In this document: positions 16,855 to 28,330 of the stretch, piece after piece | Layout: each line of letters starts with the position of its first letter | How positions within the stretch are numbered: the first letter of the stretch is position 1 | Assembly (NCBI RefSeq): GCF_003259435.1 | Contig: NZ_QLMA01000002.1 | Location: forward strand, 62,001-126,000 | From: Chitinophaga dinghuensis | GTDB taxonomy: Bacteria; Bacteroidota; Bacteroidia; Chitinophagales; Chitinophagaceae | Direction: 5' to 3' | DNA: 64,000 nt | Translations under genes and position numbers: made by a program | Notes under the pieces: model-generated | The model's database searches: none | What the model saw: only the letters and a program-made list of their open reading frames with translations | Told to the model about the DNA's origin: nothing

Positions 16855-18114
16855 CTATTTCAGTTTAACGAGGGCGGCTTCCAGTTTTTCTAACATTGCT
16901 GGAATTTCCTCTTTCACGCAGGTACCAACGCTGAGGCGGTACCAAGGTGAGTTTTTATCGCCACCGAATGCGTAGAAAGGAACCAGGCCCATTTTAGCCT
17001 CATCCAGGATGTAGGAGGTAACGGCTGCCTGATCGGCCAGTACATTGCCTTCAGCAGTCTGTTTGCCTACCAGATCGATTTTGATGGTCAGGTAGATAGC
17101 CGCTTGCGGAGCAATGGCATCTACTTTATGGCCGGCTTGTTTCAGTTTATCGAAGCCTTCGTAGATTTTCACGAGGCGTTCTTCGATTTCGGCTTTGAAG
17201 TGTTTCAGGTATTTATCCACATTTTCTGTCTGCACGAGGTAGCGGGCAGCAGCTTTTTGTTCTGCCATTGGGCTCCAAGCGCCTACATGGGAGAGGATGG
17301 CCTTCATTTTACCGATTACGTGAGCGGGTCCGAGGGCCCAACCAACGCGAACGCCGGTAGCAGCAAAGGCTTTACTCATACCATCGATGAAAATGGTGTA
17401 ATCTTTCATGGCCGGACGGAGAGAAACCGGGTTATGGTGTTCTGTGTTACCGAAGGTCAGTACCCAGTACATCTGGTCAAACATCACATAGAGTGGTTTT
17501 TGATCAGCGCCACGGGATTTGTTTTCTTCCAGTACGAGGTCACAGATTTCTTCCAGTTGTTTCTTGCCGAAAGCAGTACCGGTAGGGTTCTGCGGAGAGC
17601 AAAGTGCCAGGAGGGTAGCTCCTTTCAGCAGTGGTTTCAGTTCAGCCGCTGTAGGCATGAAGAAATTCTCCGGAGTTGTCTGCAATACCACGTGTTCTGC
17701 TTCCAGGAAGTGCGTATAGTGGTTATTGTTCCAGGAAGGAGTTGCGTAGATGACTTTTTCTCCGCGGTCTACGATAGTTCTGAAAGTAGCGTAGATAATA
17801 GGACGTCCGCCGCAGGAGATAACAATTTCCTTAGCTGGGTCGTAGGAGAGGCCTTCACGGGAGCTAATAAAATCGCCTACTGCCTGTCTTAATTCTGCAA
17901 TACCATCGGCAGGAGGGTAGTTGGTCAGGTGCTCCTTGTAAGCAGTTATGATTTCCTGCTCAAACTCAACCGGAATAGGGAAAACCTTCGGATCAAAGTC
18001 GCCGATCGTAAAGTTATAGATCTTATCGCCCTTGGCCTGTTTCTCCTTAATTTCAGCTGCGAGCTTAATGATTTCGGATCCAATCAGTGTTTCGGCTAAA
18101 TGAGAAAGTTTCAT
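16855..18114 (-). CDS. PLP-dependent class I/II aminotransferase
   Basis: A 419-residue fold-type I aminotransferase of the aspartate/aromatic subgroup. Visible signatures are NYPPADGIAELRQAV (65-79, substrate region), SPQNPTGTAF (173-182), MFDQMYW (211-217; Asp and Tyr contacting PLP), the PLP lysine Lys248 in DGMSKAFAATGVRVGW, and the Arg there that binds the substrate carboxylate. The family transfers amino groups between amino acids and 2-oxo acids. The substrate is uncertain: aspartate, an aromatic or methionine are possible. It stands alone with its own terminator, divergent from dnaN. Confidence 0.9.
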   Translation of the reverse strand: MKLSHLAETLIGSEIIKLAAEIKEKQAKGDKIYNFTIGDFDPKVFPIPVEFEQEIITAYKEHLTNYPPADGIAELRQAVGDFISSREGLSYDPAKEIVISCGGRPIIYATFRTIVDRGEKVIYATPSWNNNHYTHFLEAEHVVLQTTPENFFMPTAAELKPLLKGATLLALCSPQNPTGTAFGKKQLEEICDLVLEENKSRGADQKPLYVMFDQMYWVLTFGNTEHHNPVSLRPAMKDYTIFIDGMSKAFAATGVRVGWALGPAHVIGKMKAILSHVGAWSPMAEQKAAARYLVQTENVDKYLKHFKAEIEERLVKIYEGFDKLKQAGHKVDAIAPQAAIYLTIKIDLVGKQTAEGNVLADQAAVTSYILDEAKMGLVPFYAFGGDKNSPWYRLSVGTCVKEEIPAMLEKLEAALVKLK

Positions 18115-18495
18115 AACCTGCTTTTTTTGTTGGTTTTGGAAGTTTTTTTGCGCGGCAAAAGTAACCCATTTGTATATAATTTAAAAGAAACAATTAGTTC
18201 TTTTCATATTATCCAATTTTTGGCACAAAAAACATGATTTTATCTAAAACACCACTCATATTGCCCCAAAACATTCAATATTATTTTTTCAATTAATGTG
18301 AGAAACCAGGGATGTTCTTGTGAAAAAACGGGGATATCCTCGTGTATAAGATGTGATGAAATTAGGCTGATTGACAAAACTTTCTATCTTTGTTTCCTGT
18401 ACATTTACACCTTTTATTCAGGGTATCATGTGAACAGACAGGCCACAACCGGTGTTGACATGGCGCAATGAATAACAAGCAAACTTAATAAGATC
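18115..18495. other. Divergent intergenic region before dnaN
   Basis: 381 AT-rich bases between two divergent genes. I see a -7 element for dnaN (18385-18392) and a degenerate 14-nt direct repeat at 18309-18322 and 18331-18344. I see no credible gene here. Confidence 0.6.
18385..18392 (+). promoter_or_regulatory. -7 element of dnaN
   Basis: TATCTTTG fits TAnnTTTG. The nearest TTG (18371-18373) is only 11 nt upstream, so the -33 element is poor. The leader to the dnaN ATG would be about 100 nt. Confidence 0.45.
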
Positions 18496-19614
18496 ATGAA
18501 ATTTATTGTTTCTTCCTCTACTTTACTTAAACAATTACAACAGATCAGCGGTGTTATCAATTCCAACACAGTATTGCCTATACTGGAGGACTTCCTGTTC
18601 CTGATTGACAAAAACGAACTGACAGTAGTTGCCACAGACCTGGAAACTGTTATGCGGGTGAAGCTGGAGGTGGAAGCGAAAGAAAATGGAAGGGTATGTA
18701 TCCCTGCCAAAATTCTGATGGATTCCCTGAAGAACCTGCCGGATCAACCATTGACTTTCCACATCGATCTGAACTCTTATGCAGTGGAAATTACTTCCGA
18801 CAATGGTAAGTACAAGGTAATGGGTGAAAATCCGGAGAATTTCCCGAAAGAACCAGCTGCTGACGAAACTACGTCCTTTACCATGACCGCCACCGGCCTG
18901 GTAACTGCCATTAATAAAACGCTGTTTGCTGTCAGCAACGACGATCTCCGTCCTGCTATGACCGGCGTATTCTTCGAACTGGCTCCAACCAGCCTGACAT
19001 TCGTTGCCACAGACGCTCACCGTCTGGTAAAATACGTAAGAACAGATGTAGCTTGCCCTAAGGCGGATTCCTTCATCGTGCCTAAAAAGCCGCTGAACCT
19101 CCTGAAATCACTACTGCCAGACAACGATTCCCAAATCAAAGTGTCTTACAGCCAGAACCACTTCTTCGTGCAACACGAAGGCGCTCAGATGATCTGCCGC
19201 CTCATCGATGCCCGTTTCCCGGATTATAAAGTGGTCATTCCAAAAGATAATCCATACCGCCTTACCCTGGTGAAGAGCGACTTCCAAAACGCCCTCAAAC
19301 GCGTTGGTGTGTTCGCAAACAAATCTACCAACCAGGTGGCACTCAATATCACCGGCAGCGAACTGCAACTCTCTGCTCAGGATGTGGACTTCTCCTTTGA
19401 AGGTAACGAACGTATGAACTGCCAATACTCCGGCGACGACATGCAGATCGCTTTCAACGCGAAATTCCTCATCGAAATGCTGGGCGCCGCCGAAGGCGAT
19501 GAAATCAACATCGAACTGGCTACCGCCACCAAAGCAGGTATTCTGAAACCTTCCGAAAAAGAAGAAAATGAAGACCTCCTCATGCTGGTAATGCCACTCA
19601 TGCTGAATAACTAA
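18496..19614 (+). CDS. dnaN: DNA polymerase III subunit beta (sliding clamp)
   Basis: A 372-residue processivity clamp that dimerises around DNA and tethers the replicase. It begins MKFIVSSSTLLKQLQQISGVI, typical of bacterial DnaN. It has three clamp domains, with LPILEDFLFLI in the first, RPAMTGVFFEL in the second and the C-terminal MLVMPLMLNN that forms part of the protein-binding cleft. Length is normal. It is not next to dnaA, recF or gyrB in this window, which is usual in Bacteroidota, so it does not mark an origin. A terminator follows. Confidence 0.98.
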   Translation: MKFIVSSSTLLKQLQQISGVINSNTVLPILEDFLFLIDKNELTVVATDLETVMRVKLEVEAKENGRVCIPAKILMDSLKNLPDQPLTFHIDLNSYAVEITSDNGKYKVMGENPENFPKEPAADETTSFTMTATGLVTAINKTLFAVSNDDLRPAMTGVFFELAPTSLTFVATDAHRLVKYVRTDVACPKADSFIVPKKPLNLLKSLLPDNDSQIKVSYSQNHFFVQHEGAQMICRLIDARFPDYKVVIPKDNPYRLTLVKSDFQNALKRVGVFANKSTNQVALNITGSELQLSAQDVDFSFEGNERMNCQYSGDDMQIAFNAKFLIEMLGAAEGDEINIELATATKAGILKPSEKEENEDLLMLVMPLMLNN

Positions 19615-19976
19615 TATGCCTACACTAAGTATAAAACTTTGCTAAAAGTTTTTGCTTGATGCATAATGATAATACATAAAGCAATCTCTCCCAGAGAGGT
19701 TGCTTTTTTCTTTGCCTGTAGCGGAAAACAACCCTTTTTTATTCCCCAAATAGTTGTAATTTTTATACGGAAAAAGAAACGCATCAGTCTCGTTCTAAGA
19801 ATCATTATCCCCGGATATTACCCATCAGCCGAAATAACGGTGGCGCATAAACGATTGTAACACGAAAAAGAAGGGTACCTGCCGTTATCACCTACTTGTA
19901 AGCTCCCATATCCCACCGTGATGTTAATGTATTTGTTGTTGGCCGAATAAGCTGGTAATCAGAACCTATATATATA
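19615..19976. other. Intergenic region after dnaN
   Basis: 362 bases that hold the dnaN terminator (19680-19709). Short open frames here have no recognisable product. I see no other structure. Confidence 0.6.
19680..19709 (+). terminator. Terminator of dnaN
   Basis: An 11-bp stem with one G-U pair (AGCAA/TTGCT outside, TCTCTC/GAGAGG inside), a 3-nt loop and six T. Strong intrinsic terminator. Confidence 0.88.
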
Positions 19977-20795
19977 ATGGTTTCGTTTTTCGAACATATT
20001 CCGACTCCCTACCGCCTGGCAATATTGCTGGGAGCATTGCTATTGCTGTGGGTATTGGAAGGCATTATCCCCAGGTTCTCCTTTAAAGGCAACAAAATTC
20101 GGCATGCAGGCATCAATCTCTTCTTTACCCTGACCACCGTTGTACTGAATACCATTTTTGCATTCGCTATTCTAAAAGCCTCCGTATGGACCAGCGAACA
20201 CCATTTTGGCCTCTTATACCTGGCGCCATTGCCTTTATGGCTACATGCCCTGTTGGCCGTTATGTTACTGGATTTCATCGGCGCATATCTCGTACACCTG
20301 ATACAGCATAAAACTGCCTGGATGTGGCAGTTTCATAAAATTCATCATATAGATAAAGAAATAGACGCTACTACGGCATTAAGGCATCATCCGGTGGAAA
20401 ACTTATTTCGTATAGCCGCCCTGCTGCTGGGTGTACTGGTAGCCGGCGTACCTTTCTGGATGGTTATGCTCTATCAGACGGTTTCGGTATTAATGTCGCA
20501 GGTAACACATGCCAACATTAAACTTCCTAAATGGCTGGACGACGCAATGAGCTGGGTGATTGTATCTCCGGATATGCATAAAGTGCATCATAGCACCTAT
20601 CAACCGGAAACGGACTCGAATTACGCGAATATATTTTCATTGTGGGACAGACTTTGCGGCACCTTCGTGAAAGTAAAAGATACTACCGCCCTGCATTATG
20701 GACTGGATGAATACCAGGAGTCACGATATGAACATGTAGGCCCGTTGCTGGAAGTGCCCTGGGAAAAACAACAACAAAGTTCACCTCAACTCTAA
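19977..20795 (+). CDS. Fatty-acid hydroxylase / sterol desaturase family protein
   Basis: A 272-residue integral membrane di-iron enzyme. Four or five membrane segments alternate with the His clusters of the family: HLIQH (107-111), FHKIHH (119-124), RHHP (136-139) and HKVHH (201-205). These bind two irons and activate O2 to hydroxylate or desaturate a lipid chain. SLWDRLCGTF near 221-230 is the usual C-terminal block. The substrate (fatty acid, carotenoid or hopanoid) cannot be told. The ATG at 19977 is taken; a small membrane protein gene follows 12 nt later. Confidence 0.92.
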   Translation: MVSFFEHIPTPYRLAILLGALLLLWVLEGIIPRFSFKGNKIRHAGINLFFTLTTVVLNTIFAFAILKASVWTSEHHFGLLYLAPLPLWLHALLAVMLLDFIGAYLVHLIQHKTAWMWQFHKIHHIDKEIDATTALRHHPVENLFRIAALLLGVLVAGVPFWMVMLYQTVSVLMSQVTHANIKLPKWLDDAMSWVIVSPDMHKVHHSTYQPETDSNYANIFSLWDRLCGTFVKVKDTTALHYGLDEYQESRYEHVGPLLEVPWEKQQQSSPQL

Positions 20796-20807
20796 ATACC
20801 ATCGTAT

Positions 20808-21059
20808 ATGCAACACTCAACAACGTTAACGAAAACAGCCTGTATCGGTTCATTAGTTTTAGGCGTACTGTCAGCAGCATTTGCTTTCATTACAAAAACG
20901 CCTTTAGACGGTGTAATCCTGAGCGCAATTGCCCTTGTAGTAGGATTCACTTCTCTCTACATCGGACGAAAGAATATTGAAGATATGCAACTGGCTACAG
21001 CAGGCATATTCTTCGCTGTAGTGGGCTGCCTGATAGGATTATGGCAGATCTATAATTGA
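20808..21059 (+). CDS. Small membrane protein of unknown function
   Basis: An 83-residue protein with three hydrophobic stretches (about 11-27, 35-51 and 62-80) and little else. The short gap to the hydroxylase gene suggests co-transcription. I do not recognise the family. It could be an accessory subunit or an unrelated inner-membrane protein. Confidence 0.65.
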   Translation: MQHSTTLTKTACIGSLVLGVLSAAFAFITKTPLDGVILSAIALVVGFTSLYIGRKNIEDMQLATAGIFFAVVGCLIGLWQIYN

Positions 21060-21084
21060 TGAACAATGAAGCGATAGTAATGTA

Positions 21085-21564
21085 TTATTTAATGCGGCGG
21101 TACTTCTCCGTATATCCCTCCGCAGCTTTAACAGGGAATAATACAAGCGTAGTATCTGTAAGTTCTTTTATCAAGGTAGTATCCACAACAGTAGTAGTAT
21201 CTCTGACACCCTCGGAATGATTCCACAATAACAAGGTGTCATGCATCAGTTCCCATTTCTCATATACCAAAGTGTACATGTTAATGGAAGCTGCACTGCC
21301 GTTCTTTCTCAGATGAAAACCCTGCATTTCCTTTTCCAGGCCCGCTACGGGCTGAATCCACTTTCCTATGAGCTTGGCTGCATCCACATGCAGCGTATCT
21401 GCAACAGCGGTAATGCTGTCCTGAACAATGGCATTACTGCTGTCAGCAATACTTATTAAACTGCTGTCATGCACAGACTCCTCTTTACTGCTCTTTCCAC
21501 CTCCACAAGCAACACATGCTCCCGTCAGCAAAACCAGCATTCCTTTCAGATATCCTTTTACCAT
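21085..21564 (-). CDS. Lipocalin-like putative lipoprotein
   Basis: I start at the ATG at 21564 (159 residues), which gives MVKGYLKGMLVLLTGACVAC, a lipoprotein signal with a Cys after ACVA. A low-complexity Ser/Asp linker follows, then a compact domain beginning LIGKWIQPV and ending in TEKYRRIK. GxW near the start of a short beta-rich domain is typical of lipocalin-like lipoproteins of Bacteroidota. No ligand can be inferred. It is convergent with the small membrane protein gene and divergent from the thi operon. Confidence 0.7.
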   Translation of the reverse strand: MVKGYLKGMLVLLTGACVACGGGKSSKEESVHDSSLISIADSSNAIVQDSITAVADTLHVDAAKLIGKWIQPVAGLEKEMQGFHLRKNGSAASINMYTLVYEKWELMHDTLLLWNHSEGVRDTTTVVDTTLIKELTDTTLVLFPVKAAEGYTEKYRRIK

Positions 21565-21656
21565 GGAATAAAAATACAATTGTTGTCAGAATTACCAACT
21601 CAATATTAATGTTTCTAAAGTTAGCATTTCAGAAAATAATTCCTACATTTACAATC

Positions 21657-21739
21657 ACTTTAGGGGTGTTTATGCGCAAGCATAAGCTGAGATGATACCC
21701 TCAGTACCTGAAGCAGTTCATACTGCCGTAGGGAAAAGT
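21657..21739 (+). ncRNA. TPP riboswitch (THI element)
   Basis: The conserved core is present in order: GGGG near 21663, CTGAGATGATACCC (about 21687-21700), ACCTGA (21705-21710) and CCGTAGGGAA (21726-21735). P1 is closed by ACTTT (21657-21661) pairing with AAAGT (21735-21739). It precedes thiS by 65 nt and should turn down the thi operon when thiamine diphosphate is plentiful. I see no stem with a T run between it and thiS, so control may be translational or Rho-dependent. Confidence 0.95.
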
Positions 21740-21804
21740 AAACTGAAACTTCCTCATCTTCCACATCCTTAAAGTTTATTGTTCATCAATTAATTCCAGC
21801 ATCT

Positions 21805-22008
21805 ATGGAAGTGCTTGTAAACAATAAACTTTATGCGGTGCAGCCAGGAACTACTATCGCTGCACTCTTACAGTTTATTCAACTTTCCAGCCACAAAGGC
21901 ATCGCTGTTGCTATCAACAGCCAGGTCGTCCCGAAAACAAACTGGGACCAGCAAACCCTTGCCGCCGCTGATAATGTCACCATTATCCGCGCCACGCAAG
22001 GAGGATAA
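21805..22008 (+). CDS. thiS: Sulfur carrier protein ThiS
   Basis: A 67-residue ubiquitin-like sulfur carrier. It begins MEVLVNNKLYAVQPGTTIAALLQ and ends with RATQGG; the C-terminal Gly-Gly is the site of adenylation and thiocarboxylate formation. It donates sulfur to ThiG for the thiazole ring. It is the first gene after the TPP riboswitch. The activating enzyme ThiF is not encoded in this operon. Confidence 0.95.
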   Translation: MEVLVNNKLYAVQPGTTIAALLQFIQLSSHKGIAVAINSQVVPKTNWDQQTLAAADNVTIIRATQGG

Positions 22009-22083
22009 TTTTTATCGACTTGTTTTTCGTACTCCCGTTTCCGTTATATCTAACGGATAGGAATCCTATTGTCTAAAAAATAA

Positions 22084-24555
<2,472 letters not shown>

Positions 24556-24569
<14 letters not shown>

Positions 24570-25338
24570 AGAAACGATACAAACCGAAAGACCATATGTA
24601 TTAAGCATAGCAGGACTCGACCCCAGTGGGGGAGCAGGTTTGCTGGCAGATATCAAAACATTCGAACAATTAAGCGTATATGGGCTAGGCGTTTGCACCG
24701 CCGTTACGGTACAAACCGGCGCACAGTTTATTTCATCAGAATGGATACCCCTGGAACAGATCATAGCACAGTTAAAACCTTTGCTGCAAACTTATCCGGT
24801 AGATTATTGCAAGATTGGTATTGTACAGGATGTATTCACCTTACTATCGCTCATAAACCAGCTACAGCAGCTACGTCCAGGGATACGCATTGTTCTTGAT
24901 CCGGTATTAAAGGCCACGGCAGGTTTTTCATTTCATGGAGATATCCATTGGAATACCTGGAAGGAATTACTCCCTTCCCTTCATCTGCTAACGCCTAATT
25001 ATGAGGAAGCAAAACTCCTTACTGGAGAGGATTCCGGAGAAACGGCCGCGGGCATCCTCGCTGCATATAGTGCCGTACTCCTGAAAGGAGGACACCATCC
25101 TTCCCTCGCCGGATACGATACTTTATTCGCTCCTGAACCACAGCTGATTGTACCAACAATAACTTTCGTCTCCCCAAAACATGGCTCCGGCTGCGTATTA
25201 TCTGCAGCTATCACCGCGTGGCTGGCGAAAGGAGCCAGTCTTACGGAAGCATGTACTAACGGAAAAGCCTACACGGAACAACTACTCAGCAGCAATCATT
25301 CGCTACTGGGATTTCACAAAATGCTACAACATGATTAA
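24556..25338 (+). CDS. thiD: Hydroxymethylpyrimidine/phosphomethylpyrimidine kinase
   Basis: A 260-residue ribokinase-fold kinase that phosphorylates HMP and HMP-P to HMP-PP. The N-terminal VLSIAGLDPSGGAGLLADIKTF is the family hallmark. LDPVLKATAG, TPNYEEAKLLTG and GSGCVLSAAITAWLAKG (anion hole and catalytic region) follow. In the last block the usual Asp of GTGDxxS-type motifs reads GSGCVLS, as is common in ThiD. It overlaps the genes on both sides. Confidence 0.95.
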
Positions 25339-25975
25339 CAGATTACATTACATATCTCAGGGAAGTAGTCCGGCTGCACACCTGGTAAACATTCACAGTG
25401 CCTGCGATGCAGGCTGTACCTGGATACAACTACGCATCAAAAACAGTACGCCGGAAGAAATATTACCTGTTGCGGCAGCTGCACGTAAAATTACAGCTGA
25501 TTATGGCGCGGCGCTGATCATCAACGACTACCCTGAAATTGCCCGTCAAACAGGCGCTGACGGCGTACATGTGGGATTAAATGATATGTCTGTAGCAGAA
25601 GCCAGGGAAATTGTAGGCCCACAACTTATTGTAGGGGGCACTTCCAATCTGCCGGAACATATTATCCAGCACCACAAAGACGGCGCAGACTATGTGGGTC
25701 TCGGTCCTTACCGGTTTACCGCGACCAAAGAGAAGCTTAGCCCAATTATCGGATTACAGGGATATATCAACATTATGCAAACGTTACAGCAACAGCGTAT
25801 ATCCATTCCAGTTATAGCCATCGGAGGAATCCTTGAAGCAGACATTCCCGGCTTGCTAGCAGCTGGCATACACGGCATTGCAGTCAGCGGACTGATTACA
25901 GCCGCTACCGATAAAAGCTTACTGGTGTATCGTCTCTATCAATCTTTAAACAATAATATCGTATGCAGCCATTAG
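25331..25975 (+). CDS. thiE: Thiamine-phosphate synthase
   Basis: It joins HMP-PP and thiazole phosphate to thiamine phosphate. The start at the ATG at 25331 (214 residues) overlaps thiD by 8 nt; a longer frame from 25181 would lie inside thiD. Motifs are [31 protein letters not shown] (diphosphate and pyrimidine contacts), [21 protein letters not shown] (the PxxxTxTK loop that binds the diphosphate) and VIAIGGI. This is the canonical ThiE of the operon, in contrast to the TenI-like paralogue. Its end overlaps thiG by 13 nt. Confidence 0.95.
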   Translation: MINRLHYISQGSSPAAHLVNIHSACDAGCTWIQLRIKNSTPEEILPVAAAARKITADYGAALIINDYPEIARQTGADGVHVGLNDMSVAEAREIVGPQLIVGGTSNLPEHIIQHHKDGADYVGLGPYRFTATKEKLSPIIGLQGYINIMQTLQQQRISIPVIAIGGILEADIPGLLAAGIHGIAVSGLITAATDKSLLVYRLYQSLNNNIVCSH

Positions 25976-26736
25976 TGATAGCCGGCAAAACTTTTCATTC
26001 CCGTCTGTTTACCGGCACAGGCAAATTTTCTTCTGCCGCACTGATGGAGGCGGCACTGCTGGAAAGTGGTTCAGAACTGGTAACAGTGGCCCTGAAGCGT
26101 GTAGATATGTATGACCAGGGAGACGACATTCTCTCTCACCTGCATCATCCACAGTTCAATCTGTTGCCGAATACTTCAGGCGTCAGAACCGCCAAAGAAG
26201 CCGTATATGCGGCACAGTTAGCCAGAGAAGCGCTGGAAACCAACTGGGTGAAACTGGAAATACACCCAGATCCGCGTTATCTGTTACCCGACCCTATTGA
26301 AACCCTCGCCGCTGCGGAAGAACTGGTAAAACTGGGATTTGTAGTGTTGCCTTATATACATGCTGATCCTGTTCTGTGTAAACGACTGGAAGATGTAGGA
26401 ACCGCTGCTGTTATGCCTTTAGGCGCTCCAATAGGCAGTAATAAAGGACTTAAAACATTTGATTTCCTGGAAATTATTATTGCACAAAGCAATGTGCCTG
26501 TGATCGTTGATGCTGGCATTGGCGCACCTTCTCATGCCGCACTGGCCATGGAAATGGGCGCAGATGCAGTACTCGTGAATACAGCCATCGCGGTAGCTAA
26601 TGATCCTGTAGGAATGGCGCGCGCCTTCAAACAGGCGGTCATAGCAGGTCGACAAGCATACGAATCCGGATTGGCCACCACACAGCTGCATGCGCAGGCT
26701 TCCAGTCCGCTGACAGCCTTCCTTGATGAACTCTAA
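25963..26736 (+). CDS. thiG: Thiazole synthase ThiG
   Basis: A 257-residue TIM-barrel enzyme that builds the thiazole ring from DXP, dehydroglycine and the ThiS thiocarboxylate. The start [19 protein letters not shown] is typical. Lys97 (VKLEIHPD) matches the Schiff-base lysine. [32 protein letters not shown] and [12 protein letters not shown] complete the family blocks. It precedes thiH by 12 nt; the two products normally form a complex. Confidence 0.97.
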   Translation: MQPLVIAGKTFHSRLFTGTGKFSSAALMEAALLESGSELVTVALKRVDMYDQGDDILSHLHHPQFNLLPNTSGVRTAKEAVYAAQLAREALETNWVKLEIHPDPRYLLPDPIETLAAAEELVKLGFVVLPYIHADPVLCKRLEDVGTAAVMPLGAPIGSNKGLKTFDFLEIIIAQSNVPVIVDAGIGAPSHAALAMEMGADAVLVNTAIAVANDPVGMARAFKQAVIAGRQAYESGLATTQLHAQASSPLTAFLDEL

Positions 26737-26748
26737 AATCCAGCTACT

Positions 26749-27858
26749 ATGTTCACGAATATATTCAGTCAATATGACTGGGACCAGGTGAAAGCTGCGA
26801 TCTACAGCAAAACAGCCACAGATGTGGAACGCGCACTGACGGCCAATCGTCGGAGCCTGGATGATTTTGCCGCCCTGATTTCTCCGGCAGCTGCACCTTA
26901 CCTGGAACAAATGGCCAATATCAGCCATCAGCTTACATTACAGCGTTTCGGTAATACCATGCAGCTGTATATTCCAATGTACCTCTCCAATGAATGCCAG
27001 AATATCTGCACCTATTGCGGGTTTAGTCTGCATAACAAAATCGCCCGACGTACGCTTACCGCCGCCGAAATCCTTCAGGAAACAGCCGCAATCAAAGCCA
27101 TGGGCTTCGAACACGTACTCTTGGTAACCGGAGAGGCACAGCAATATGTAGGAATCGATTACTTCAAAAAAATACTGCCCATTCTGCAACCGCATTTCTC
27201 TAATATCTCCATGGAAGTGCAGCCCATGGAGGAGGAAGACTATAAAGCATTAATCCCGCTGGGTTTACATGCAGTGCTGGTATACCAGGAAACCTATCAC
27301 CAGGCAGACTATAAACTGCATCATCCTAAAGGAAAGAAATCGAATTTTAATTACCGTTTGGAGACGCCAGACCGTCTGGGCAAAGCCGGTATTCACAAAA
27401 TGGGACTGGGCGTACTCATTGGCCTGGAAGACTGGAGAACGGATAGTTTCTTTACGGCATTACATCTGGATTATCTCCAGCGCACCTATTGGAAAACCCG
27501 CTACAGCATCTCTTTTCCAAGACTGCGCCCATTCAGTGGCGGACTTCCTCCCAAGGTCGAAATGAATAACCGGGAATTGGTACAGCTGATATGCGCCTAT
27601 CGCTTATTTAGCCAGGAACTGGAACTGAGCATGTCTACCCGGGAAGAAGAACATTTCCGCAATCACCTGGTGAAACTAGGCGTAACCGCTATGAGCGCAG
27701 GTAGCAAAACCAATCCAGGCGGATATGTAGTAGACAGACAGTCATTAGAGCAATTTGAAATTTCGGACGAGAGAAGCGCCGGAGAGATAGCTACCATGCT
27801 GCAACAACAAGGGTATGAAGCCGTATGGAAAGACTGGGACAAATCTTTTGGTCAATAA
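26749..27858 (+). CDS. thiH: 2-iminoacetate synthase ThiH
   Basis: A 369-residue radical-SAM enzyme that cleaves tyrosine to give dehydroglycine for ThiG. The 4Fe-4S ligands are Cys83, Cys87 and Cys90 (CQNICTYCGF, the CxxxCxxC motif). Later blocks are EHVLLVTGEAQ, QETYH and PRLRPFSGG, then MSAGSKTNPGGY. It is the last gene of the operon and is closed by a terminator 6 nt after its stop. An aerobic organism would more often use ThiO, so ThiH fits a Bacteroidota-type pathway. Confidence 0.97.
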   Translation: MFTNIFSQYDWDQVKAAIYSKTATDVERALTANRRSLDDFAALISPAAAPYLEQMANISHQLTLQRFGNTMQLYIPMYLSNECQNICTYCGFSLHNKIARRTLTAAEILQETAAIKAMGFEHVLLVTGEAQQYVGIDYFKKILPILQPHFSNISMEVQPMEEEDYKALIPLGLHAVLVYQETYHQADYKLHHPKGKKSNFNYRLETPDRLGKAGIHKMGLGVLIGLEDWRTDSFFTALHLDYLQRTYWKTRYSISFPRLRPFSGGLPPKVEMNNRELVQLICAYRLFSQELELSMSTREEEHFRNHLVKLGVTAMSAGSKTNPGGYVVDRQSLEQFEISDERSAGEIATMLQQQGYEAVWKDWDKSFGQ

Positions 27859-27863
27859 CAAAA

Positions 27864-27895
27864 AGAGGGTGGAGGAAACCGCCCTCTTTATCGTT
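27864..27895 (+). terminator. Terminator of the thi operon
   Basis: A 9-bp stem with one G-U pair (27864-27872 with 27879-27887), 6-nt loop, then a T-rich tail. Confidence 0.82.
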
Positions 27896-28330
27896 TCTCA
27901 TAGATGGTCAAAAATATTACAAGAGACTTATACTCTGTATGCTTGTAAATTTAAGTAAGCCCAACCATATATTTATCCGATGTTTCAAAATGAACAAAAT
28001 GAACAGCGCCTTATCAAAATGAACAAAAACGCTTCATTTGGACGGTATGCTGGATCTAAATAGGAGCGTTGATAGATAGTAAGGGCAATAAAAAAGGCTG
28101 CTTCTATCGGATAGAAGCAGCCCTGTACCTAAAATCCCGTAGTTGCCATATTACTTATAAAAATAAGTATGATTGGAATACCGTGTAATCAAAAGTACGC
28201 CCCTAATAATGAACAAGCTGAAGAGTGCCTGGAATGAACAAAAAGAACAGGATTCAGAACGCTGCACAAAGTGACCAGCCCCACCATATCACTTTTTGTG
28301 GTTCATAGCTATTCCTTTAACTTGCCCCTC
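27896..28330. other. Intergenic region with repeated ATGAACAAAA motifs and a lone hairpin
   Basis: About 435 bases without a credible gene. The motif ATGAAC(A)AAA occurs at about 27989-28003, 28018-28027 and 28234-28243. A perfect 13-bp stem lies at 28096-28122. Short open frames here have no recognisable product. It may be the remains of a lost gene or a regulatory array. Confidence 0.5.
28089..28122 (-). terminator. Orphan hairpin with terminator shape
   Basis: A 13-bp inverted repeat (28096-28108 with 28110-28122) with almost no spacer; the innermost pairs must open to form the loop. The T run is on the minus strand, but no minus-strand gene lies upstream of it for more than 10 kb. Confidence 0.5.

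Noticed and set aside
18496..19614. Replication origin near dnaN
   Set aside because: No dnaA, recF or gyrB and no cluster of DnaA boxes was seen; dnaN is often separate from oriC in Bacteroidota.
27896..28330. Small genes between thiH and the phytase-like lipoprotein gene
   Set aside because: The short open frames have no Shine-Dalgarno, no recognisable product and overlap repeat and hairpin sequences.
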